A DNA stretch of 6,106 nt from Promethearchaeota archaeon (GTDB taxonomy: Archaea > Asgardarchaeota > Lokiarchaeia > Sigyniarchaeales > SOKP01), in contig SDNM01000102.1 in assembly GCA_004524385.1 (NCBI GenBank), positions 1 through 6,106 of the forward strand, read 5' to 3'. Below, piece by piece: positions 1 to 5,736 of this stretch; the stretch's first letter is position 1, and each line of letters begins with the position of its first letter. Made by a program: the position numbers and the translations under genes. The notes beneath the pieces are model-generated. The model made no database searches, had not been told where the DNA came from, and saw nothing but the letters and a program-made list of their open reading frames with translations.

Positions 1-29
1 TAAATAAAATAAATTGAGTTTAAACTCAA
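1..29 (-). terminator. Candidate terminator after the acyl-CoA ligase gene
   Basis: Three bases past the ligase stop codon, on the minus strand, lies the perfect 16-bp palindrome TTGAGTTTAAACTCAA (14-29). It can fold as a 6-bp stem with a TTAA loop and is followed by a T-rich tract (1-13). Hairpin plus U-rich tail fits termination. A protein-binding site for a gene further left is an alternative reading. Confidence 0.4.
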
Positions 30-32
30 AAA

Positions 33-1520
33 TTATGAATGCTTTTTGGTGAATTGTACATATTCAATTATCTTTGCTAATGCACCTACAGGACGATCCC
101 AGAATTGAAAAACGATCCCTCCATGTTCTCTAATTTTTTTAGACCAATGACTCGCATAATTTTGAGGATTAATATAGATAATTGGGATTGAATACTTTTG
201 AGATGCTTTAATTGTTGGAAGAATAAAAATTTTGTCCATCTCATCTAATCTATCAGCCATATCTTCCCTAAACTCTACATGGGCAGATAATTTTTCATTT
301 TGCTGCATATATGGTATCATTTCATGAAATCCTATAGCACCATATATGATTATTGCATCTACTTCTCCAGATCTCATTAATGTTTTAGGAAGATTTATAT
401 AAAAATTGAAGATATTCATATCGAAGGTAACATCGATGGGATTAACCCAACTGCTAGTAGAAGGTAAAATCTTTTTTAATTTAAGTTGTAATGAATCTGA
501 TAATTCAGGAACAATTAGCCCCTTTCTTTCAGCATTGTTTGCTATTAAAGCCCCTGGCCCTCCTGAGTTAGTTACTATTCCTATTCTGTTTCCTCGAGGA
601 TATATGAAGTTTGGATTTGATAATATTGAAACAATATCGAGAAATTCTAAAATATAATCAGTCTTGATAATACCAGTCTCTTTAATCATAGCATCAAATA
701 TCTTTATATTACCTGCCATTGAACCTGTATGACTCCTTATAGCGCGGTTACCTGCCCCAGATCCTCCTCCATACATAGCTACAATCGGTTTATTTGGTGT
801 AATCTCTTTTGTTAGTTGTATAAATTTTTGTCCTCGTTTAATTTCTTCAATATATAGTCCAATTACTTCAGTTTCATCATCATCTTTAAAATATTCTAAA
901 AAATCTACAAGGTCAATATTTGCTTCATTTCCAACTGAAATTGTCTTACCGACACTAAGATCGATATATTCTGGATCCATTCCCCAATGGGATGACATCG
1001 TGCCGCTCTGGCTTGCTAGTGAAAATTTACCTCGCTTTAATCCCTCCCCCCATACCATCATATTTAAAATACCGTCGTTTTCTGGATAAATCCAACTATT
1101 ATAAAAACCAAAACAGTTAGGGCCAATGAATCTAATACCATAATGGTTTGCAATTTCAATTATTTGTTCAGTGAGTGTGTTAATTCGATCACCGGTAACT
1201 TCCCTAAAACCTCCAGAAATCAATACAATATTTTTAACTCCTTTCTCTCCACATTCTTTAAAGACCTGAGGAACAACTTTAGGTGGCAACACTATTACAA
1301 CGAGATCAGGAATTTCTGGAACTTCTGCTATTGTTCTATAAGCCTTATAGCCTAACACTTTATCTAGTTTTAAGTGGATGGGAAAAATTTTACCCTTATA
1401 TCCCGAACTAATAATCCGCATTAATTGCATGGTGCCCATTGTGGTACCAAAAGTATTATTAGCACCATAAATGGCTATGCTCTTTGGACGCAGAAAATCA
1501 TGTAAGAAGTGTGAACTCAT
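33..1520 (-). CDS. Acyl-CoA synthetase (ADP-forming) alpha-subunit-type CoA-binding protein
   Basis: Likely the alpha subunit of an ADP-forming acyl-CoA synthetase (acyl-CoA + ADP + Pi to acid + ATP + CoA), cytosolic. Residues 1-140 form a CoA-binding Rossmann domain: PKSIAIYGA near the N-terminus, PDLVVIVLPP at 71-80, IGPNCFG at 132-138. Residues about 160-300 form the ligase-CoA domain, with SQSGTMSSHWG (170-180) and the SHTGSMAG motif, whose His264 (codon 729-731) matches the phosphorylated histidine of the family. Glu225 in LYIEEIKRG matches the partner acidic residue. Residues 310-495 form the third domain (IVTNSGGPGALIA, NPIDV). The 495 residues are slightly longer than typical alpha subunits of about 460. 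No ATP-grasp beta domain is fused or visible; it could be encoded past the left edge or elsewhere. The ATG at 1520 sits directly before the family's usual opening. It is divergent from the LysR gene. The family call is firm; the substrate is unknown. Confidence 0.9.
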   Translation of the reverse strand: MSSHFLHDFLRPKSIAIYGANNTFGTTMGTMQLMRIISSGYKGKIFPIHLKLDKVLGYKAYRTIAEVPEIPDLVVIVLPPKVVPQVFKECGEKGVKNIVLISGGFREVTGDRINTLTEQIIEIANHYGIRFIGPNCFGFYNSWIYPENDGILNMMVWGEGLKRGKFSLASQSGTMSSHWGMDPEYIDLSVGKTISVGNEANIDLVDFLEYFKDDDETEVIGLYIEEIKRGQKFIQLTKEITPNKPIVAMYGGGSGAGNRAIRSHTGSMAGNIKIFDAMIKETGIIKTDYILEFLDIVSILSNPNFIYPRGNRIGIVTNSGGPGALIANNAERKGLIVPELSDSLQLKLKKILPSTSSWVNPIDVTFDMNIFNFYINLPKTLMRSGEVDAIIIYGAIGFHEMIPYMQQNEKLSAHVEFREDMADRLDEMDKIFILPTIKASQKYSIPIIYINPQNYASHWSKKIREHGGIVFQFWDRPVGALAKIIEYVQFTKKHS

Positions 1521-1544
1521 AATATAGGTAAGAAAATAAGAAGT

Positions 1545-1556
1545 AATTTTAAAATT
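1545..1556 (-). promoter_or_regulatory. Candidate TATA-like element for the acyl-CoA ligase gene
   Basis: The perfect palindrome AATTTTAAAATT is centred about 30 nt upstream of the ATG at 1520 on the minus strand. No Shine-Dalgarno sequence lies between. The placement fits an archaeal promoter for a leaderless or near-leaderless mRNA, but the A/T-only content makes this weak. Confidence 0.3.
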
Positions 1557-1557
1557 T

Positions 1558-1572
1558 AATTGAAAATCAATT
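1558..1572. promoter_or_regulatory. Inverted repeat in the LysR/ligase intergenic region, candidate operator
   Basis: AATTGA-AAA-TCAATT forms a 6-bp perfect dyad with a 3-nt centre, just upstream of the ligase gene's candidate TATA element and about 105 bp before the LysR start. LysR proteins bind dyads in such divergent regions, but this one does not fit the T-N11-A consensus at its centre and short A/T dyads arise by chance. Confidence 0.25.
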
Positions 1573-1645
1573 TAGACGTGTTAATTAAAGAAACAATTCA
1601 CAATTTTAAATTAGAATATATTTTTAACATCTTTCACCCATAATT

Positions 1646-1653
1646 AAATTATA
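1646..1653 (+). promoter_or_regulatory. Candidate archaeal TATA box for the LysR gene
   Basis: AAATTATA is centred about 26 nt before ATG 1676. That is the spacing expected if transcription starts at or next to the start codon, and no ribosome binding site intervenes. The strong A+T background lowers specificity. Confidence 0.4.
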
Positions 1654-1675
1654 CATAAGTAAATCTAATTTTGAA

Positions 1676-2569
1676 ATGAATATTGAATTTTTAAGAAACT
1701 TTATTAGCCTCACGAAATATCAGAGTTTTTCTGAATTATCAAAAGATCTCTCAATTTCACAAAGCACTTTATCTCATCAGATTTCTCAATTAGAAAAAGA
1801 ATTAGGAGGGATCACCTTGATAGATAGAAGTACCAGAAAATTTGATATAACCCAGGAAGGTAAAATATTCTTGGACTATGCTGAAAAAATAATCAATTTA
1901 TATGATTCTTGTATCCAAGAACTTTCTAAGTACAGTAAGCAACAGATTGAAGATATAACCATCACAGCTTCGACATTGCCAGGATCTCATATTCTACCAA
2001 AATATATAGCGAACTTTAGAAATGAGCATCCAAACGTAAATTTTAAAATCCTGATAAACAATTCGCAAAATGCAATCGATTCATTAAAAAAAGGAATCTC
2101 AGATTTTGCGGGAATAGGCAGTTTTATGGAAGAAAAACAAGATAATTTTGATATTATTAAAATTGGAGAGGATAATCTTGTATTCATATGCAATCCTAAT
2201 CATAAATTGCTAAAAAGTGGAAAGGATTTAGTTAATTTTGATGATCTTATTAAATATCCTTTTATTATCAGGGAAAAAGGCTCTGGAACTCGAAAAATCA
2301 TTGAGCAACTTTTTCCTAGATATAAGCAATTAAATATTACATTAGAAATGAATGATAATGATTCAATTATTTCAGCAGTCAGCGAATCGGATAATATCTC
2401 TATTTTAAGTGAAATTATTGTTAAAAAAGCTGAAGATGCTGGGCTGATTAAAATTTTAGAAGTTAAAGATTATCCTAATATTGCTAAAAGGGATGTATTT
2501 TTCATAAAACTAAAAGATAAGATAATAAAAAGGTTAAAAAAAAGATTTTGGGAATATTTAGAAGCTTAA
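1676..2569 (+). CDS. LysR-family transcriptional regulator, CysL-like effector domain
   Basis: A full-length (297 residues) LysR-type DNA-binding regulator. Residues 1-60 carry the winged helix-turn-helix: FLRNFISLTKYQSFSELS, then SQSTLSHQISQLEKELG as the recognition helix region, then LIDRSTRKFDITQEG. A linker helix follows (61-90), then a periplasmic-binding-like effector domain (91-290). TLPGSHILPKYIANFRNEHPNV (101-122) and IREKGSGTRKIIEQLF (198-213) match the signature of the CysL/CbbR-like branch, where the SGTR segment lines the ligand pocket. The ligand is not deducible. ATG 1676 is chosen because the HTH begins immediately; no Shine-Dalgarno precedes it, but a TATA-like box lies about 26 nt upstream, consistent with a leaderless transcript. 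LysR genes are commonly divergent from a target, which here would be the acyl-CoA ligase gene. The family is mainly bacterial, so an old horizontal acquisition is possible. Confidence 0.93.
   Translation: MNIEFLRNFISLTKYQSFSELSKDLSISQSTLSHQISQLEKELGGITLIDRSTRKFDITQEGKIFLDYAEKIINLYDSCIQELSKYSKQQIEDITITASTLPGSHILPKYIANFRNEHPNVNFKILINNSQNAIDSLKKGISDFAGIGSFMEEKQDNFDIIKIGEDNLVFICNPNHKLLKSGKDLVNFDDLIKYPFIIREKGSGTRKIIEQLFPRYKQLNITLEMNDNDSIISAVSESDNISILSEIIVKKAEDAGLIKILEVKDYPNIAKRDVFFIKLKDKIIKRLKKRFWEYLEA
2536..2543 (-). terminator. T8 tract downstream of gene 3, possible terminator
   Basis: On the minus strand a run of eight T, followed by further T-rich sequence, begins about 30 nt past the stop of gene 3, inside the 3' end of the LysR gene. 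Archaeal RNA polymerase stops at such U-tracts. The tract also encodes lysines of the LysR C-terminus, so it may simply be coding. Confidence 0.3.
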
Positions 2570-2571
2570 AT

Positions 2572-3987
2572 CTATTTAATCATTGTGGGTCCCTTATCAA
2601 AATTTAAAAGGGCGCTCCATTTCTGTTTAAGCGGGTAAATGCCATTTTTAAATAATGTTATAATAAATACTGCGAAAAATATAAACGAAGCTAATCCTGG
2701 AGCAAAATTGCCAACTATGTCCATTAAAGATGCTGCTTCAAAATTTAACATTGAATATATAGTCGAAATCGTAGCTATTAATACAGAAATGAAAGATATA
2801 ATCATTGCAGTCCTTTTACTAATATCTAAATGTAGAGGTCCTAAATCTAAGTGATAATGCTTTGGCTGTACAATTATAGACAAAACGGAATGACTAATTG
2901 TTTTATTTTCAAAATCGATATAGACGTTTAAATAGCGTCTTTCACTCTTTTTCTTTCGTTTTTTCTTTTTAGTCTTAATTAATTTTAATGGTAATACTGA
3001 AAATATCATCACTGGAGGGTTCACCGCATCTTTTTTGACTTCGACTTTCCCTGCTAACGGATGAACCTCAAATCCTTCCCCTTCTATTCTTAAATCTAAT
3101 ATTGGAGGTTCTTTTTTAAATGTGGTTACTGTAAATGTAGTCTTATATATAGTTTTACCCTCCTCATCCATAATTTTTAATTCTTCATGCGAGAAATAAA
3201 CGTAAAATAAATAACTCTTCTGCTCCATCATTACAGAATAATATTGAAATCCCATATTGATATTATAAGTAGTTGGTTTAGGCAATTCTTCTTCCGTTAA
3301 TTCTCCTTCTTCTTCGTATTCTTCGGGTTCAGCTCTCTCTGATTTAACTGGAGCTCCTCCTGCTGCTCCTCCGGGTGGAGAAGGCTCTGGTGATGGAGAT
3401 GGTGGCGGTGGTGGAACAGCTGCCGTTGTTGGTGCTTTTGTACTATAACTTAACTCATCCAAATCTTCCGCGGTGTCTTTCATTAATATTTCATCATCAG
3501 TGCTGACATCAATTTCTCGCTTAAAACGAGCTTCCTCTTTTAAATCTCTTTCATACGAATAATCTATTTGTTGTTTTGATGGTGGAATTTTACTTGCTCT
3601 TTTTCTCTTATCTTTTCTCGTTTTCTCTGATATTTTTTTTTCTTCTATTTTATCGGCTTTTTTTCCTACTTCTTTTTCAATTTTTCCTTTCTTAGGCTTT
3701 TTTTCTTCCTTTTTAATTTTCTCTTTTAAACTTAGATTCTTTAATTTTTTCTTTTCGGATATTGGTAAGTTATTATAATCCAAAAAACAAAGTTCAATAC
3801 GGCTAAATTTGATCTCTTTCAATGAAGCAAAAATATCGTCTAATATTTCGCTAACTTTTGCTGATTTTTTATAATGGCCTACGAACACAAAACCAAAAAT
3901 ATCAACAGATAAGATGTTTGATTTCTTACTGTAAAAAACTTTATCTATTGGAATTTCAAGTTTTGAAATGGTCGATATTGATTCCAA
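2572..3987 (-). CDS. Unrecognised membrane-anchored protein with charged/polyproline linker and beta-rich domain
   Basis: I do not recognise this 471-residue protein. Residues 1-75 look like a small folded alpha/beta domain (strand-rich NILSVDIFGFVFVGHYKK, a helix at 44-58, strand RIELCFLDY). Residues 78-134 are a Lys/Glu-rich basic, probably helical or disordered linker. Residues 143-183 are acidic. Residues 192-205 are a polyproline run (PPPPPSPSPEPSPP) followed by Gly/Ala, then an acidic patch (216-236). Residues 240-390 are beta-rich with a basic loop at 339-351. Two hydrophobic helices (about 394-415 and 424-446) form a membrane hairpin flanked by Lys/Arg on both sides. With no signal peptide, both ends are probably cytosolic. 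The start is TTG 3987: an in-frame stop lies immediately before it, GGGAG sits 8 nt upstream, and the next Met is residue 169. It ends 2 bp from the LysR gene. A scaffold or adaptor role is possible but unproven. Confidence 0.8.
   Translation of the reverse strand: MESISTISKLEIPIDKVFYSKKSNILSVDIFGFVFVGHYKKSAKVSEILDDIFASLKEIKFSRIELCFLDYNNLPISEKKKLKNLSLKEKIKKEEKKPKKGKIEKEVGKKADKIEEKKISEKTRKDKRKRASKIPPSKQQIDYSYERDLKEEARFKREIDVSTDDEILMKDTAEDLDELSYSTKAPTTAAVPPPPPSPSPEPSPPGGAAGGAPVKSERAEPEEYEEEGELTEEELPKPTTYNINMGFQYYSVMMEQKSYLFYVYFSHEELKIMDEEGKTIYKTTFTVTTFKKEPPILDLRIEGEGFEVHPLAGKVEVKKDAVNPPVMIFSVLPLKLIKTKKKKRKKKSERRYLNVYIDFENKTISHSVLSIIVQPKHYHLDLGPLHLDISKRTAMIISFISVLIATISTIYSMLNFEAASLMDIVGNFAPGLASFIFFAVFIITLFKNGIYPLKQKWSALLNFDKGPTMIK
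2650..2808 (-). other. Two-helix membrane hairpin of the gene 3 protein
   Basis: Residues about 394-415 and 424-446 are two hydrophobic helices separated by a short loop. Lys391-Arg392 precede the first and Lys447 follows the second. By the positive-inside rule both ends face the cytoplasm, so the linkers and beta domain would be cytosolic and membrane-tethered. Confidence 0.75.
3373..3414 (-). other. Polyproline segment of the gene 3 protein
   Basis: These codons give residues 192-205: five Pro in a row, then alternating Ser/Pro/Glu and a closing Pro pair, followed by Gly/Ala. Such runs form extended polyproline II helices and are typical profilin or SH3 targets in eukaryotes. Whether it binds anything here is not shown. 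Confidence 0.75.
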
Positions 3988-3995
3988 TTACAACA

Positions 3996-4000
3996 CTCCC
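3996..4000 (-). promoter_or_regulatory. Shine-Dalgarno site deciding the TTG start of gene 3
   Basis: On the minus strand GGGAG lies 8 nt before the TTG at 3987, with an in-frame TAA immediately before that TTG. The site and spacing fix the start of the unrecognised membrane protein. The other complete genes here lack such a site. Confidence 0.7.
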
Positions 4001-4137
4001 TTTTTATATTATTGTTATTAATTTCTTTCGTTTTTAATTATTTATGATTTTTTTAAATTTAAAGATTTGTGCTATAAAATTTCTTTAAAGATTATTAGAA
4101 TTTGAGTTTATTTATTATTTGTATTGAATTAATATTA

Positions 4138-4148
4138 TAAATATATAA
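4138..4148 (+). promoter_or_regulatory. Candidate archaeal TATA box for the FGGY kinase gene
   Basis: TAAATATATAA is centred about 28 nt before ATG 4171 and is a good match to the archaeal box A. Transcription would begin close to the start codon, consistent with the missing Shine-Dalgarno sequence. The downstream ATAAGTAAA is also present after the LysR TATA box. Confidence 0.5.
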
Positions 4149-4170
4149 GTAAAAATCGACAATAAGTAAA

Positions 4171-5736
4171 ATGACAGAAAAATATATTTTAACTTACGAT
4201 TTAGGAACATCAGGTAATAAAGCTGTATTATTTGACTTAAAGTTAAATCCTCTTTATCAAACAAAAGTGAATTATCCGCTTTACTATCCAAAACAAGGAT
4301 GGGTTGAACAAGAGCCCGAAGATTTCTGGAATGCTGTAAAAAAAGCAACTAATACTCTTATTCATAATAATAATATTAATACAGACGATATTGTAGGTTT
4401 AATATTTGATTCCCAAGGGAATTGTACGATTCCCATAGATCAACAGGGAACTCCTTTAATGAATTGTATTAGTTGGCTTGACACCCGGGCTTCCACAATA
4501 ACACATTTATATTCAGAGGGAGAAGGAGATTTAGTCTCGGGTTATAATTTTGAAACACTTAATATGTTTCTTGATAATACAGGGGGTGCTCCTGGACTAA
4601 ATGGGAAGGATCCTATTTCTCATATTATATGGTTAAAAAAACATGAACCTGAAATTTACAATAAAACATATAAATTTTTTAATGTAAAAGATTTTGTTGT
4701 TTACAAATGTACAAATAATGCTATAATTTCAGTGGATTTAGGGAATATTTCATGGATGATGGATTCAGATTTAAATAATTTAAATTGGTCTGATACTATA
4801 TTAGATAAATTTGAAATAGACAAGCAAAAACTACCCGAAATAAAAAAATCAACAGATTTGGCCGGTAGTTTAACAAAAGAGGCAGCAGAGGAACTAGGTT
4901 TAAAAGCAGAACTTCCTGTTTTTGTTGGATCGCTTGATTTGACTTCTGGGGCTCTGGGTTCTGGAGCTATTAATGAAAAGCACCTTCTCGTTTGTATAGG
5001 AACGGCTGATTTTGTTGGCGCACATATTTCCGAACGGAAGAACACCCTTGCATATTACATTGGAAGTATTTGTTCTGCCCAAAACAATTATTTATGTCTT
5101 TGCAAACAGGAAACGGGGGGGGTTTGTTTAGATTGGGTCGCAAATCAAATATTTAAAGGTGAAGTAGAGAAATATAAAAACAATAAACAAGAACTATATA
5201 GATATTTGGATGATACTGTAGAAGGATCTGAAGTTGGCGCAAATAATTTAATTTTTACACCGTGGATGTATGGAGAAAGAAGTCCTATAAATGATTCGAA
5301 CGTTCGAGGTGGTTTTTATAATTTATGCCTCGACCATAAAAGAGAAGATCTTTTAAGAGCTGTGTACGAAGGAGTTGCGTTTAATATTAAATGGGGATTA
5401 ACTTACGTAGTAAGATTAGTAGGAAAGAGTAATCAGATTAATGCTATTGGAGGAGGGGCTAATTCAAATGCATGGTGTCAGATATTAGCAGATATTTTAG
5501 AAAAGAATATTAATAAAGTAGCTGAACCTGACTTGGCTTGTAATAGGGGAATAGCTATAGTTGCTATGGTTGGTTCAGGAATACTTAAAGATTTCTCGGA
5601 AGCAATACCTTTAATTCAAATTGAAAAATCATTTACACCTAATCCAAATTCTAAAAAGATTTATAAAAAAATCTACCGTGAATTTACAAAGATATACGAT
5701 AGAAATACAAAAATGTTTGAAAATTTAAACGCTTAA
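4171..5736 (+). CDS. FGGY-family carbohydrate kinase (xylulokinase-like, substrate uncertain)
   Basis: A complete 521-residue cytosolic sugar or polyol kinase using ATP. Domain I starts with the phosphate motif YDLGTSGNKAVLFD (Asp10). GWVEQEPEDFW (43-53) and ISWLDTRA (100-107) are family hallmarks. The catalytic-base Asp is Asp256 in SLDLTSGALGSG. Domain II has QETGGVCLDWV (313-323), YGERSPINDSNVRGGF (367-382), and the adenosine-binding GGGANSNAWCQILAD (427-441). Aligned with E. coli xylulokinase, the sugar-contacting Met-His of GQMHG is replaced by Gly83-Asn84 (SQGNC, 81-85), so xylulose specificity should not be assumed. It is somewhat longer than XylB (484). ATG 4171 is chosen because DLGTSG follows at the usual distance. 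There is no Shine-Dalgarno, and a TATA-like box about 28 nt upstream suggests a leaderless mRNA. No isomerase or transporter is visible nearby. Its last 12 bp overlap the convergent gene 5. Confidence 0.92.
   Translation: MTEKYILTYDLGTSGNKAVLFDLKLNPLYQTKVNYPLYYPKQGWVEQEPEDFWNAVKKATNTLIHNNNINTDDIVGLIFDSQGNCTIPIDQQGTPLMNCISWLDTRASTITHLYSEGEGDLVSGYNFETLNMFLDNTGGAPGLNGKDPISHIIWLKKHEPEIYNKTYKFFNVKDFVVYKCTNNAIISVDLGNISWMMDSDLNNLNWSDTILDKFEIDKQKLPEIKKSTDLAGSLTKEAAEELGLKAELPVFVGSLDLTSGALGSGAINEKHLLVCIGTADFVGAHISERKNTLAYYIGSICSAQNNYLCLCKQETGGVCLDWVANQIFKGEVEKYKNNKQELYRYLDDTVEGSEVGANNLIFTPWMYGERSPINDSNVRGGFYNLCLDHKREDLLRAVYEGVAFNIKWGLTYVVRLVGKSNQINAIGGGANSNAWCQILADILEKNINKVAEPDLACNRGIAIVAMVGSGILKDFSEAIPLIQIEKSFTPNPNSKKIYKKIYREFTKIYDRNTKMFENLNA

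Noticed and set aside
406..657. Plus-strand 83-residue frame opposite the ligase gene
   Set aside because: It is a shadow of the conserved third domain of the ligase (including NPIDV and NSGGPGA). No promoter or ribosome binding site is seen.
1143..1355. Plus-strand 70-residue frame opposite the ligase Rossmann domain
   Set aside because: It is a shadow of conserved coding sequence and its translation is implausible (Cys/Phe/Asn-rich).
1987..2193. Minus-strand 68-residue frame inside the LysR gene
   Set aside because: It is antisense to the conserved effector domain.
2639..2854. Plus-strand 71-residue frame opposite the membrane hairpin of gene 3
   Set aside because: It is antisense to two well-formed transmembrane helices and lacks initiation signals.
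3586..3756. T-rich plus-strand tract as a regulatory or repeat element
   Set aside because: It is the complement of Lys/Glu codons in the basic linker of gene 3, which explains the T-richness.
4115..4348. Minus-strand 77-residue frame with a hydrophobic C-terminal stretch, opposite the kinase start
   Set aside because: It lies over the kinase promoter and the conserved DLGTSG-encoding region. The hydrophobic run comes from reading an AT-rich promoter backwards, and no start signal supports it.
4701..5082. Two minus-strand frames (60 and 114 residues) inside the kinase gene
   Set aside because: They are antisense to the catalytic-Asp region, which is strongly conserved on the plus strand. 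Their composition does not resemble a protein family.
5657..5674. Inverted repeat AGATTT/AAATCT near the kinase 3' end as a terminator for gene 5
   Set aside because: It lies within conserved-frame Lys/Ile codons, is A/T-only in its centre and is easily produced by chance.
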